Below, one piece after another: positions 10,091 through 22,523 of a stretch of 64,000 nt of DNA. The translations under genes and the position numbers were made by a program. Source of the DNA: Chloranthus sessilifolius (lineage: Eukaryota; Streptophyta; Magnoliopsida; Chloranthales; Chloranthaceae). The stretch covers positions 62,966,104 through 63,030,103 of the forward strand of contig CM037587.1 in NCBI GenBank assembly GCA_021018995.1, written 5' to 3'. How positions within the stretch are numbered: position 1 is the first letter of the stretch; each line of letters opens with the position of its first letter. The notes under the pieces were generated by a model, which did no database searches, was not told where the DNA came from, and saw only the letters and a list, made by a program, of their open reading frames with translations.

Positions 10091-11165
10091 ACCTCAAGAG
10101 GCGCCGGGATAATTGCTTCTTCTAGTTGAGAGAGCGAGACGGTTGATGGAGCAGTTTGAGCGATCTTTCGAGAAATGTAGACTTATTATAAATTTGACAT
10201 TTTTTTTTTTTGAGTCTTCAGCTAATGAGACCTTTTGAATGAGTGACGCAAGTGATAGTGACACTGATGTTCGGCTTTCCTCTATCATGTTAATGGCCTC
10301 TTCATTGAAGAAACTCTGAAGATCATAGTCAGTGGAGCTATCCGCTTCTGAGTCAAATATGGTGGTTCTTCCCACTGAGGGGGATCTCCCAAAGGATCCT
10401 CAAGGGTAGCAACTTCTTTCCCTTGATCTTCATGATACGTTGGGATGAGTACGCATGCTCGGTAGTGAGGTTGATAATGGTGAAGAATACAGGGGGATTC
10501 CCAAGGGCATTCCCACTCTTCTAAATTAGAATCGAAGACGGTATCGAACTCATCTTCTTGATCTGATAGCGCTTGAAGACCTAAATTAGCTCGCTCGGCT
10601 AACTTGAGTATAGGGAAATCTATCCAGTAGTCTTTGTCATCACTTGGGAGAGGTTGCCATTCCTCGTCAAGAGATTTTCAAAATATTTAGAGTTGCAACG
10701 AATCCGGGGATGTAGAAGTGTCTAGTTTGAGTTCCTCCTCAAACTCTATAAGAGTGGGTTGAGTGTTTCCTTTTAGATCAATCAGATAACCATCGGAATT
10801 TTCTGCTTCTTGTGCGGGTAGCTGAGCTATTAGGTCATTGCTAGTTTATGTCATCGCGGGGTTGGAATGGTTTGGTCCCTTTATCGCAGACCGTCGGGCC
10901 CACTCGGTGAAGCGTTCTAATATACTGGTGCATGCCTTACAGCGGGGCTGGTAAGGGTGAACGATACAAAGGAGAATCCCACGGGCATTCTCCCTCCAAG
11001 GCCAAGGCCAAGGCGGATGCTATGTGGGTTAAGATTCTTTAGTGGAGCGTCATCCTCTTCCCATGTTGGGTGCAAGTGTTCTTCATCATCTTGTAGGGCA
11101 ACTATATGAAAGTCTTCGTCATCGGTAGATTCCCAATCTTCTAATCGTGGTTTGGTTTTCGGAGG
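10091..11165 (-). other. F1 acidic linker region, strongly decayed
   Basis: Minus-strand translations are acidic and Ser-rich (for example SEADSSTDYDLQSFFNEEA near 10325). This fits the long linker between protease and RT in Tat elements. No catalytic domain is visible. Confidence 0.45.
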
Positions 11166-12303
11166 TTATTCTCTCCTCTCATCTATGAACTCTTTAGGAT
11201 CAAACAAGGGTTTGACTCCTTCGAGTGGTCTATCGATATCGTCGTTGAGACTTGTCAATTTGTTGAATGCTTTGGCCATTCGTTTAATTTCTCTTTCTTG
11301 GGATTTGGCGAAGGATACTTCCTTATGCTTCGGTACGTCAGCTTTCTTAGTGGTCCCATAGACTAAGTGATCATATAGAGACCATTTCGGTGAGGTAGGG
11401 TATAAGTCGCCTTGTGAGCCATCCGATCGATAACCTAACCCTATGTGTTTGCATATTTTCGTTGGAATGACAGGTCCTATACGATCATGCTTATTCTTAC
11501 TGAGTCCGGTGTGAGGGACATATCCATGTTGGTAAATGAGATCCCACCCTTTTGTCGTGGAGGGGTTGATGTCGTAAAGTTTGGCCAGGTCTGGACCAAT
11601 CTCTCTCTTCAGTAAGTTTTGTTGATGCATTGGGGGAGAACTAAGACGGTCAGGGGGATGGACTTCCGCAACGGTTGCCTCTCCAAAAATTTGGGTCTTT
11701 TGAATGTGGCCTGTGTTTAATACCAAATCATGGGCTATCGGGATGCTTGTCGCGTAATCAGTGTCTATCTCCTGAAGGGGTGCATCAGCATATATACGAA
11801 CGATGGAGTCCTCGTATGGGAATTTGACGTATTGATGGTATATGGATGCGACGACCTTTATAGACTCTAGCCATTTTCTTCCTAAGATAAGATTGTACGT
11901 ACTAGTCGAATTGGAAATATGGAAGATAACGTCTTTTGTTACGGGTCCAAGGCAAACTTGCAACTTAATAGTTCCTTTCATGAAACAACGCGAGCCATCG
12001 TAAGCTGAGTGATAGGGCGGAGGGCCTAATGCCTTGTTCTGTGTATTCGAGAGTTTTTAACGTGGTGCAAGGGCAGATGCTAAGTCTTGCTCTTGTGTCA
12101 ACTAGCGCGTGTGGTACGGAGAATTCTCTAATTATGATCGTAAGATATATGGGGGCCGCACTTCCGCAGAGGGACTCTTTAAGCATGTCTGTGTTTGTGA
12201 ACGTAAGCGCAAGGGATTGCGCCATGACCGAAGCGAGTTGATGAAGTTTGTCTAGGGTCGTGTCCTCGTCCACTTGCGTGTCTTTGAGTGTCCTTACCAA
12301 CAA
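11166..12303 (-). pseudogene. F1 protease region
   Basis: Retropepsin-like segment typical of Tat elements. An active-site-like block, SVPHALVDTRARLSICP, is followed by GTIKLQVCLGPVTKDVIFHI and the flap-side block STYNLILGRKWLESIKVVAS with IYHQYVKFPYE. The lineage marker is the YNLILGRxW...HQ.VKFP wording. Fossil. Confidence 0.82.
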
Positions 12304-14399
12304 CCGGTGATGATCAGACTATTTCTTAATGAGTTCTAGTATGGATATTTGGGCTGGGATTTTTTAGAGATGTCGCAGATCATATTCTTGTCCTGTCTTG
12401 AGTGTCACTTCTTTGCCTAGCCGGTGAACCTTGGGTGCAGGTGGTTGGATTGGTTGATGTGCATGGATTGGTGGAGGGATGACATGAGGCGGGGGAGGTA
12501 AGTTGAGCTCTCTCTCTCTCTCTCAAATTCCCCTCTGGTGGTTGTGTGCTTGTGAAATCTTTACTTCGAGGCAAAGGAGGTGGATAATTAGTTCCCGACT
12601 TGAGAATCGGGCACGTCGGCTGCTGGCTAGACCCGACCCGAGTCGACGTCGATGTATTTGTGAAGCGAGTGAAATTGGGGGTCGAAGCGTGTGCTTGTAC
12701 GGCACTGTTCTAAGGTGGGAGATACTGTGTGTAATCCTCCTCTTCTATGAAAGTAGAGACCAGTGTCTCACACGGGTCAGGGTGTTCTTCTTGCCCTCTT
12801 TCTCCCACATTCAGTAAACATTCAGTCTTTGTTTCACTCTCTCGGCTTGGGGCCTTACGAGTGACACTTTCTACCCGTGCAGCGATTTGGGCTGCAGTTT
12901 GGAGAATGTGCTCTCCGCACTCGGACTCAGAATCGAATGAAGGGAGTGGTAGGGATGTTGGTTCAGGGTTTAAAGGGATTGAAGGTTCTAGTGGGTGACA
13001 ATGGAGGAATGGTCTCCTGGCTCTAAAAGAATGTACTCGTATTTGAGTAAATTTTGGGTATGGAGGCGGGTTTGACGGGGCGATTCGAGTGATCAAGGTC
13101 GAGGGATGTAGGGGTGAAGGAACTCTTACTGGTGTGGTGAAAGCAGTAGAGGGTTGGATGTGAGTGATTAAAGTAGAGGGCCGGAAAGAAGGTTGACTGG
13201 GGAGATCCACAGTAATGACTTGGGTAGGTGTTGGTTGGTTGTGGTGGGGCATGGGGTTGTTTATGATCCCTAAATTTTGTTGGGGTTGGTTAGTATTAGG
13301 GTTGGGATTTCTAAGCGCTTCCCAATCAATTTGATTTCGGTCGCTCATATCATAAATCACATCCCTAATGACCCAATAGTCCTTTAAATCGTGTCCTGTA
13401 TATCGATGGAAGGCACAAAATTTAATATAGTCTAGATTTGCAGGCCATTGGCGAGGTTTCTCCTACGAGAATCGGAGGAGGTTCTGAGTATTAAGGAGAT
13501 GAAAGATGTTGGGAATTGTGTCCACTAAAGGGGGATAGTGGTCCCGCCTCGGTTGGTAAGGGCCTCTGGCTGGATTGAAGTTCTACGGTGGGGGTACGTT
13601 ATTATAATTCGGCAAGTGGGCCGGTTAATTTCGTCTCATGTTTTGGTTCTGATAGGTGTTAGGGTACTGATTCCTATTTTGATATTGGCCTTGACTTTGA
13701 TTGTGGCCTTGGTTTTGGTTTGCGTATCTCTACTGATTAGCACCTTGATTTTGAATAGTATACCATTGTTGATTTTGGTTATATCCGAAATTTCGCAATT
13801 GGAAGTTTTCGTTATTGGAGTTTTGCCCTTGGTTGGCAACGGTGTAAACTTGCTCAGCCCCTAAGGCTTTTATATTATTTTTTGATTTGGATTCACTAGA
13901 AGAGCCTATTTTGCACATGACTATGGATAGAGCAAGGTCTCCGCCTTTAATGTGTCGTGCTAATCGGGATGCCCGAGAGTGAAGTGCAGTGAAGTCGAGG
14001 CAATCACTTATGACGAGTGCGCTCTTTAACGGTTCCCTAGTGTTGTCGATAATAATATCAACCGAGTCCTTCTCTTTCATAGAAGTGACGGTCCTAGTAG
14101 CGAGTTTTCTCTATCTAGCGATGAAGTCAGTGAATTATTTGTCAGGTCCTTGCTTAGCTGCCATTAGGTCGCTGAGACTAACTGTCTCTTGGATTAAGTG
14201 TTTCTATTGGTCTAGGAATTGACCGACTAATTCATCGAAGGTTTGGATCTTATAAAGCGGGAGTCCCCCAAACCAATCTAAAGCTTCTCCTTCTAATGAG
14301 CGCTGGAAGTAGTGAATGAGAAGTCCTTGATTGTCACGTATGGGTTGACAATCATTACAAAAGAGGGCCAAGTGATGATTCGGATGTTCAGTGTTGTTG
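12304..14399 (-). pseudogene. F1 gag region, cut at its 5' side by D
   Basis: The capsid-like block NQGLLIHYFQRSLEGEALDW with FDELVGQFLDQ lies at about 14204-14330. It is followed by a Gln/Asn-rich linker near 13740-13850 and a Pro-rich C-terminal part at 12710-13360. The upstream gag sequence is missing because D inserted at 14399/14400. A (CT)n run at 12506-12525 lies in the tail. Fossil. Confidence 0.8.
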
Positions 14400-16836
14400 T
14401 GTAATGTCCCAACCTTTTGGGCCTTGATCTGTAAGACTCGGGGCGCGTGCCGATGGATCATGCACCGAGGACCCCTTTAACAATGATGTAATGTCTATAG
14501 ATCAAATCCAACGGACCGGATCGATCTTATGTAGACTGGATGTGGGAGCTTGAAACTCTCACACACGTCCCTTTGGTGTAGCTATTTTACACTCAAACGT
14601 AGGAGCTAGAGTATGAAAAGAAACCTAGGGAATTTAATTTCATATTAAATGCTGTACTTGAGAGTTAAGAAGAGAGGGAAACCCTAGGGAATTGAAGGCC
14701 CGTGATTGCTGAGATCGATCGGTTAGCGCGGAGAGAAGCAGCTGCTCGATCGAGGACCAGATTCAACTACATTGACTCAGTGAGAACCCTATCTCTTCTT
14801 GAAACAAGGAAGAGGATTCGTTTGAATCAAGGTAAGGAGTGTGAATACATGTTTTAGATCGTGTTGGGTGGAGTTAAATTAGTGTGTGTTCATATGAGAT
14901 TCATAAGAAAGTGAGATCGATTCAAAGTGAGAAGAAATCGGGGGTGAAAAACCCAGAAATGAGCGAAATCTGCTCATTTTGATCAATCGAATTATGATTC
15001 GATCGATCGAAATGACATTAAAAATGGAAAAAAAAATGAAGTCCTGAGAAATTCGTTCGATCGAACGAAAAGTTTTCGATCGATCGACAGCTATAGTTCG
15101 ATCGATCGAGGGGTATAGAAACATAACTATGGAAATTTTGTTGAGGGGATTCGACCGATCAAAATTAATTCGATTGATCAAATTATGTGTTTTTGATCGA
15201 CCGAATTGAGATTCGTTCAATCGAATTTTGTTAAGGGATATACCTTCTGAGAACTCGATCAATCGAATTTGGTTTAGATCGATCGATTTATTTTCATTCG
15301 ATCAGTGGGGAAAATTCGTCCGGTCGAATGAAAATATGTTTTATAGTTTCTGAGAGAGGTCGACCGATCGAAATTTATTTCGATCGATCGAAAATGGGTT
15401 TCGATCGATCGAAACAGGGACTCGATTGATTGAATTTCCCAGATTTCTGCGTTTGGTGAGTTTTGACTTTGAGATTTCAAGGGGACCTTTGGCAATGTGT
15501 TTTGTATCATTCTGATGAATGAAAATGATCATGTTTAGGTGAGCCTTGTGAGTAGGATGAACCTGACCTTTGTGAAGGCTTGAGGACGCACGGGTCGAAT
15601 CCGTGAGGTAGGGAAAGCTTGATATCATGTGCATTAATTTCGTTAATACGTGTGTTATGATATGATGCATTTTTCGCTTTGACTAGGTGATTTTCGCATA
15701 TGACTTCGAACTGATAAGGCATGTGATACATTTGATTTGACAATATGTGAAGCTTATGAAATCTTTGAGATCCTTTGTGACGTGTATGTGAGATCTCCAT
15801 ATTTCATTCTGGTTTTGACATAAATTATAATTATCACTTTACACGGTGATAAGCTATATGTATGCACTTCTGATTTAAGGTTATGTGAATACCCGACAGA
15901 CGCGGCGGTATAACCGTGACTGACGTAGCAGGATATCCGTGACCGGTACGGCGGCTAATCCGTACACCCCTTGTGATATGTGCTTTGTGTGATTTCTATC
16001 GTATAACGGTAAATACGTGTTCGGCCAAGTGTCCAACTCTACGGGACCTTGGATTTATGTGCAAATGACTCATGTGAGTGACGACGGTGGGTATTCCATC
16101 GGGGGCTTGAGGCTATAGTTCCTCATTCTAGTACCTTAAGTAAAGCATCTTTAAGTTTCTTCTTTCTTATGTCGGAATGGAAATGTGAGCATATTCATGA
16201 AACCATCAACATTGCATATGTGTGTTAAAGCTATGAGAATCACCACTTTGCATGTGTTCAGAACTACTTCGTTTTCATCATGCCATAATGTATGTGTTTG
16301 ATGATATGATAAGCATGCTATGAGATTTTCCCTATTGAGCTTGGATGAAGCTCATTCCTTTACAAATGTCATAGGTTCAGGTGAAGGTGTTGAGGCGGAG
16401 ATTTCGGAGAAGGAAGATCCGGACTACTTCCCCTACGAAGACCTTGAGGAGCCCCATCCCGAGGATTGTTTCCTTTGCGCTAGACCTGGGTAGGTCCGGC
16501 CCTGAGTCATGTATTAAATTTTGCTTTGTTTTGGATAAGGAGAGAGGGATGACTTCTAAATGGTATAATTGATTTGTTGGTTGAACCATGTTTCGGTAAG
16601 GAAAGGTCCTTACCGGTGGCTCTCAACGGTTCTTTTTCCATAGGCTTTCTTATGGAATTAGAACCGTCTTTTGGGTTTTTGGGCAGAATGATAATGTTCA
16701 TTATTTTGTTTATGCTACGAGTTTGAAATGGTTCTGCTTAGATTCCGCTGTGCATGTTGTGACGCGACATGATCCGTTCGGGGCTCGGCCTTAGCGACCC
16801 TAATTATGTGAGTTTGAGCGTAAAATCCGGTATCCA
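14400..16836 (+). repeat. D 5' LTR
   Basis: About 2.4 kb, from TGTAATGTCC to TATCCA just before the primer site. It contains the TCGA-motif array (14991-15440) and a GC-rich phrase block near 15890-15970 with repeated CCGTGAC-type words. The left border is set by the switch from F1 gag coding to non-coding DNA. The 5 bases before it, TGTTG, would be the target duplication, but the other side is not seen. Confidence 0.78.
14991..15440 (+). promoter_or_regulatory. Array of TTCGATCGATCGAA-type motifs in the D LTR
   Basis: About 16 exact or near copies of the palindrome TTCGATCGATCGAA or its variant TTCGACCGATCGAA. In the best run the sites start at 15359, 15379, 15400 and 15421, a spacing of 20-21 bp or two helical turns. 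A second array of the same motif lies upstream of ORF3 at 21909-22252. This looks like a phased binding-site array. The protein that binds is unknown. Confidence 0.82.
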
Positions 16837-16838
16837 AT

Positions 16839-16856
16839 TGGTATCAGAGCATGGTT
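16839..16856 (+). other. D primer-binding site, initiator Met tRNA
   Basis: TGGTATCAGAGC followed by ATGG, two bases after the LTR end. This is the usual complement of the plant initiator-Met tRNA 3' end used by Tekay elements. Confidence 0.88.
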
Positions 16857-16957
16857 TTAGAGACGTTCGACGGGTCTTAACCTTTCGAGATTGAGATTTT
16901 ATCAAATACGAGGAACCTTCTGTTAATGAGACTTTTGTTTCATTGTGACAGATCCTA

Positions 16958-18222
16958 ATGGAACATCGTGGAAGGGGTCGACTGAGAGGCAGTCGCCAAA
17001 GAAGTGAGAGGCGTACTGAAGATATCCCTTCAGGATCTGGGAGAGAATTGAGACTACCTCCAGAGGCCGAGGGAAGCCGTAGAGATGAACCTACAGACAA
17101 GTTGACCAGGGCCATGGAGACGATTGGTAATGCAATGGCCCAACAGACGACGTTGCTTGCTGCCAACAGCAACCAGCAGCATCAGCCACCACCACCACCT
17201 CCTCCTGCCCTCTTGCCATCCTCATTTATAGATTTCAGGAGATTGAGACCTCCTGTATTCCATGGGCAAACGGATATGCTTGAAGCAGAGAAATGGTTAA
17301 AACAGATGGAGAAGTTACTGGAGAGATTACAGAGCCCAGAGCATGAGAAAGTAGGATGGGCATCTTTTCAGTTGGAGGGTGACGCAGACGCATGGTGGAA
17401 GTCTGTGTTGCGAAAAAGAGAAGTGGAGGGTCCATACACTCAATGGACTTGGGCAGAATTTGTAGCAGCTTTCAACAAGGAGTATTTTCCCAAGCAAGTC
17501 CGCAACCAGTTGAAGGACTTTATGAACCTAGTCCAAGGGAACATGACCGTACGAGAGTACGGTAATGAGTTTGTGAGATTATCGAGATTTGCTCCCGAAT
17601 TAGTTGCTACAGAAGAAATGAAGGCTGGAAGGTTTGAAGAAAGCCTGAGACCGAATATCCAAGAAAGAGTATCCATCTTTGAGCTAGAAACATATGCCGA
17701 ACTCATGGGAAAGGCGATTGTCACGGAAAGGGACATAAACAAGAGGAGAGACTGGAAAAGTAAACCAAGTTCGGGAGGGGCAAGTGAATATGACTACTCG
17801 AGGAATAAAAAGCCGAGGTTGTCTACACCTGCTCCAATGTCAAGACCAGCCTATTCAAAATTTCAAAGGTCTAACACCTCTACCCCGACGAGACCGTTCA
17901 GAAGAGAGGCCCTACTCAGACTCAGACGTCTGGGGCATCAGTTACTCAAGGACCTTCTCGAGCTGCATCTTCCAGTCCACAATTAAAGTGTGCTCGTTGC
18001 GGTAAGCCGCATAAGACGTTCGACTGTAGAAGAGATACGGGCGGATGTTTTAAATGTGGGAAGGTTGGTCACATGATTCGAGAGTGCCCAGAGATGAAGA
18101 AAGAGGGCTCCGTTTCGGCCACTACAGCATCGAAGCCTGCACAGTCCACGAGACCAGTTGTGAAGGGACGTGCATTCGCTATAACCGCCGAAGACGCCCG
18201 CACGAGCAACGACGTGATCTAA
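16958..18222 (+). pseudogene. D gag region
   Basis: Capsid precursor of a Tekay element. An Arg-rich start (MEHRGRGRLRGSRQRSERR) and a Pro run precede the capsid core (FHGQTDMLEAEKWLKQMEKL ... DAWWKSVLRKREVEGPYTQW). Two zinc knuckles of the C-X2-C-X4-H-X4-C type lie near 17995-18105 (CARCGKPHKTFDC and CFKCGKVGHMIREC). The chosen start has a good context and follows the primer site by about 100 bp. Fossil, with the N-terminal two thirds well kept. Confidence 0.88.
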
Positions 18223-18369
18223 GGTATAATTTTTCTTTGGTGTTTAAGTTCACTTGTTTGTTTTCTAGATGAAGAAAGTGCATTAATAGAAAAGATTTAG
18301 GTTCATGTTGGTGTATGTGTGTGCATGACATGCATGTCTAAATGTTAGTTTGTGTCTTAAATCATATAG
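18223..18369 (+). other. D spacer between zinc knuckles and protease
   Basis: T-rich, non-coding stretch of roughly 150 bp with intron-like edges (GTATAA near its start, ATATAG at its end). I do not know of an intron at this place in Tekay elements, so this is only noted. Confidence 0.4.
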
Positions 18370-18790
18370 GTACACTACAACTCTATCATGAAAACGACGG
18401 CGATCGTTGTGTAGCACGAGTTCTGATAGACCCAGGGTCTACCCACTAGTATATAACCCCGGAGTTTGCAGAGAGGTTAAAGATTGTTCCCGAGGAGTTA
18501 GAGTTCACACTGGATGTTACAGTTCCTACAGGTAGCGCCGTGACTGCAGACATGTGTTGCCGATCAGTCATTGTGCAAGTGGAAGATCAGAAGACAGTCA
18601 CGGACCTCATTTTGTTGAATATGAGAGGACTCGATGTACTTCTTGGCATGAACTGGCTATCTGCATATTATGCAAGCATTGATTGCCTACGGAAGGTAGT
18701 TACTTTCTGTCCTCTGAGATAGAAGTCGTTTCGATTCGTTGGTGAGAAAGGAAAGGTAGCACCGATCATCTCAGCAGTACGAGCTGAACG
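18370..18790 (+). pseudogene. D protease region
   Basis: The retropepsin-type block RVLIDPGSTH is followed by the later block DLILLNMRGLDVLLGMNWLS, with the usual spacing for Ty3/gypsy proteases. Fossil. Confidence 0.82.
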
Positions 18791-19942
18791 GATGATGAGA
18801 AATGAATGCGATGGATATCTAGCATTCCTGCAGGAGAAAGAGGAGATGAAGAATGTTATCAACGATATTCGAATTGCCTGTGAGTTTGAGGACGTATTTC
18901 CTGACGAATTACCAGGATTACCACCTGATCGGGAGATCGACTTTGCTATCGACTTAGCTCCAGGTATCGAACCTGTATCCAAAGCTCCATATCGAATGGC
19001 ACCTGCCGAACTGAAAGAGTTGAAGGAGCAACTGCAAGAACTATTGGATAAGGGTTTTATAAGATCGAGTGTGTCTCCTTGGGGAGCATCGGTCCTGTTT
19101 GTTAAGAAGAAAGACGGGTTGATGAGACTTTGCATCGACTATCGTCAGTTAAACAAGCTCATGATCAAGAACAAGTATCCGTTACCTAGGATCAACGATC
19201 TATTCGACTAGTTGCAAGGAGCAAAATACTTTTCAAAGATCGACTTGAGATCCGGGTACCATCAATTAAGGGTGAAGACCGAAGATGTGCAGAAGACCAC
19301 ACTCAGAACTAGGTATGGGCATTACGAATTCTTAGTGATGCCTTTCGGCTTGACGAATGCTCCAGCTTCATTCATGGACCTCATGAATCGGGTCTTTAAA
19401 CGATACCTTGATACGTGTGTGGTGGTGTTTGTGGACGACATTCTCATTTATTCAAAGACCAGGGAGGAACACGAACATCACTTACGCATTGCATTGCAGA
19501 CCCTTCGAGAGCATCATCTGTATGCCAAACTCAGTAAGTGCGAGTTTTGGTTGGAACAAGTGAGCTTTCTTGGTCACGTAGTATCTGAAGCAGGCTTGAC
19601 CGTTGACTCAGCAAAGATTGAGGCAGTGCTAGATTGGGAGCAACCCAAGACCGTGACGGAGATTCACAGTTTTCTCGGTCTAGCAGCATACTACCGATGC
19701 TTTGTGGAAGGTTTCTCCAAGATTTCGGGACCACTTACCCGACTTACAAGAAAGAATACAAAATTTGAATGGACCAAAGAATGTGAAGAAAGCTTCCAAG
19801 AACTCAAAAAACGGCTTACTTCTGCTCCAGTGTTGACCATTCCATCAGGTAGTGGAGGTTTTTCTGTTTACAGTGATGCGTTATATGGTGGTCTGGGGTG
19901 TGTATTGAATCAGCACAGTAAAGTTGTCACCTACGGCTCATG
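18791..19942 (+). pseudogene. D reverse transcriptase region
   Basis: Well-preserved chromovirus RT blocks: [76 protein letters not shown], and the catalytic [13 protein letters not shown], followed by [14 protein letters not shown]. The start of RNase H ([20 protein letters not shown]) is joined on. Fossil. Confidence 0.93.
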
Positions 19943-20400
19943 ACAGTTGAAAGAGCATGAAATGAATTATCCGACTCACGATTTAGAGTTAGCCGCGGTG
20001 GTGTTTGCGCTCAAAATTTGGAGGCATTACTTGTACGGTGAAACCTTTGAGATCTTTACGGACCACAAAAGCCTCAAGTATTTGTTTACGTAGAAAGAGT
20101 TGAAAATGAGGCAATGACAGTGGATTGAGTTCCTCAAAGACTATGACTGCACAATTCAATATCACCCAGGTAAAGCCAACGTTGTGGCTGACGCACTGAG
20201 CTGGAAGCATACATCCCAAATAGCTAGTCTCATCACAGGACTTCACAGGTGGAAGTTATTAGAAGACCTTTCGCTGTATGATAAGGCTATTACAACCAAG
20301 GATACGAGAGTATTGTTGGCAAACCTTACGATCAGACCAGCTGTCTTTGATCGCATTTATGAACTTCAGATGAAAGATGAAGAACTTGTGAAACTCTGAC
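19943..20400 (+). pseudogene. D RNase H region and connection
   Basis: The RNase H words [33 protein letters not shown] and [13 protein letters not shown] appear in the usual order for Ty3/gypsy, followed by the variable connection to integrase. Fossil. Confidence 0.85.
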
Positions 20401-21765
20401 AAAAGGCAACTGAAAATGGGGACTTCACTATCAAGGAAGATGGGTCACTACTCTTTCGTGGACGATTATGTATACCGGTTGATGCCGAGCTGAGGCAAAC
20501 CATTCTGGACGAGGCTCATAAGTCCAAATACGCCATTCATCCGGGTGGTACTAAGATGTACTAGGATTTACGGAAATGCTATTGGTGGAGAGGACTGAAG
20601 AAAGACATTGGCGAATATGTATCAAAATGCCTGGTGTGTCAACAGGTAAAGGTGGACCATCGACACCCAGCAGGCCTCTTGCAACCTCTACCGATACTGG
20701 AATGGAAGTGGGAGTCCATTTCTATTGATTTCATTGTGGGATTGCCGAGGACATTGAGACGCTACAATGCCATATGGGTGATAGTGGATCGACTGACCAA
20801 GTCGCACACTTTTTGCCCTATAACATAGCATACACTGCAAGCAAGTTGGTAGAATTATACATGAAAGAAATTGTCCGACTGCACGGTATTCCTACGAGCA
20901 TTGTGTCCGATCGTGATCCATTGTATACGTCGATATTCTGGCAAAGATTTCAAGAAGGCATGGGCACGAGATTGGACTTTAGTTCTGCATTCCATCCTCA
21001 GACTGATGGTCAGACAGAGAGAGTCAATCAGATCATTGAGGACATGTTGCGAGCATGTATGATAGATTTTCAGGGATCATGGGATCAACATCTTCCTATG
21101 ATAGAGTTCGCGTATAATAGTAGCTTTCAGTAGAGCATTGGAATGGCTCCATATGAAGCCTTATATGGACGGAGATGTAGATCTCCGATCAACTGGGAGG
21201 AAACCGGTGATAAGTTTGTGTTGGGACGGGAAGCTATTAGGAAGAATGCCGAAACTGTGCGTATTATTAGAGAAAGAATCAGAACAGCACAGAGTCGTCA
21301 GAAGAGCTACGCAGACATTAAGCGTACAAGCATGGATTTCCAAGTGGGAGATCATGCGTTTATCAAGATATCCCCAATGAAGGGTGTGATGCCCTTTGGA
21401 AGGCGCAGAAAGTTAGATCCTCGCTACATCGGACCGTTCGAGGTATTGGGAGAGTTGGTGAAGTTGCATATAGGGTTGCATTACCCCCGCAGCTTGATCG
21501 AGTGCACGACGTATTTCATATTTCTATGTTGCGGAAGTACGTGCGCGATCCGACTCATATCCTCGATGCACCACCAGTGGAAGTCTACCGAGATTTGACG
21601 GTCATCGAAGAACCAATGCACATTTTAGACCAAACTGAGCAAGTATTGAGCACAAGACGAATTCCTCTGGTATTGGTCCAATGGAAGAACCACTCTAGAG
21701 AGGAAGCAACGTGGGAACGCGAGACCGAGATTCGTGCTCAGTATCCCTTGTTATTTACTGATTGA
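20401..21765 (+). pseudogene. D integrase with chromodomain-type tail
   Basis: The zinc-binding N-terminal part ends in CLVCQQVKVDHRHPAG. The catalytic core follows (ISIDFIVGLP, IVSDRDPLYTSIFWQRFQ, FHPQTDGQTERVNQIIEDML), then the C-terminal GPFEVL block. The end, about 21500-21765, reads VHDVFHISMLRKYV-like and then RIPLVLVQWKNHSREEATWE, which is the chromodomain-type tail of chromoviruses. This tail defines the lineage. Fossil. Confidence 0.9.
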
Positions 21766-21908
21766 GATATCAGAGGCGATTGTAGAAAGCAAATTATACC
21801 TCGGTATATGTAAACGCACCGAAGCATGAATATAAAACATGATTTTGAGGTTGATTGTGTCAAAATGTTAATGAGCAGGTGAAAATGCAAAGATCAAGTG
21901 TTTTCTGG

Positions 21909-22272
21909 AAATTCGACCGATCGAAGTATGAGTTCGACCGATCGAATTATACTGGCAGAGACAGACTAAATTTTTTTACCTAAGGCTAGGTGAATTCGAC
22001 CGGATGAAAATTCCTTTCGTTCGATCAAGCCTTCTTATAGCTTGAGAAATTCGACCGATTGAAATTTTTTTTCGATCGATCGAATTATGGATTTCGACCG
22101 ATTGAATTTAGATTCGTTCGATCGAAATTGTGAAAACCAGTAATTGATGAACGAATTTCGATCGATCGAAATGAATTCGATCGATCGAAATCGATTCAGT
22201 TCCTATTAAAGTTGATTTTCGACCGATCGAAACAAATTCGATCGATCGAATTTCTTCTATATATATAAAAAA
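21909..22272 (+). promoter_or_regulatory. Second motif array plus TATA box upstream of ORF3 in D
   Basis: Twelve copies of TTCGATCGATCGAA or TTCGACCGATCGAA in about 345 bp. Starts at 21912 and 21933 are 21 bp apart; 22050, 22071, 22093 and 22113 are 21, 22 and 20 apart; two further pairs are 19 apart. A TATA-type sequence, TATATATATAAAAAA, follows directly at 22258-22272, about 250 bp before the ORF3 start. Two telo-box words (AAACCCTA) lie in the leader near 22486 and 22507. This looks like an internal promoter with the same sites as the LTR. Confidence 0.75.
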
Positions 22273-22523
22273 TGGTGTTTTCTTTTCTTTTGTCCATTCA
22301 AATTTTTTGCAATTTTGGGGGGTTCTGTTTGGGTTTTTCGTGGGTTTCAGATTTGGGAGACTATCGGACATCAGATTGCGCCAAAATTGCTACGGGAATC
22401 GAACCCAATACTCTAAAAAATGGTAAGCATTTGTTTTGGGTTATAGATTTTCTATTTTTTTTTGCCTAAATTTTGAATCTCCCCTAAACCCTAGTTTTCT
22501 TTCCAAAACCCTAATTTTTCTTC

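Larger units (their letters stand above)
6490..14399 (-). mobile_element. F1: decayed Tat/Ogre-lineage Ty3/gypsy element, 5' part removed by D
   Basis: Minus-strand domains in order from 14.4 kb down to 6.5 kb are gag, protease, reverse transcriptase, RNase H, a second archaeal-type RNase H, and integrase. The doubled RNase H and the wording of the RT and integrase blocks place it in the Tat clade. No LTR is visible at the left edge. At the right edge the gag is cut by the LTR of element D. It carries more than ten breaks and is an old fossil. It predates D. No LTR pair is available for dating. Confidence 0.88.

Noticed and set aside
14400-16836. Short frames inside the D LTR as genes
   Set aside because: They run through the motif array and show only its repeated codons (Asp-Arg-Ser type), without domain likeness.
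14991-22252. Regularly spaced short palindromes, CRISPR-like at first sight
   Set aside because: Plant nuclear DNA, variable motif, both orientations, spacers of only 5-8 bases and no cas genes; they sit in LTR and promoter positions of retroelements.
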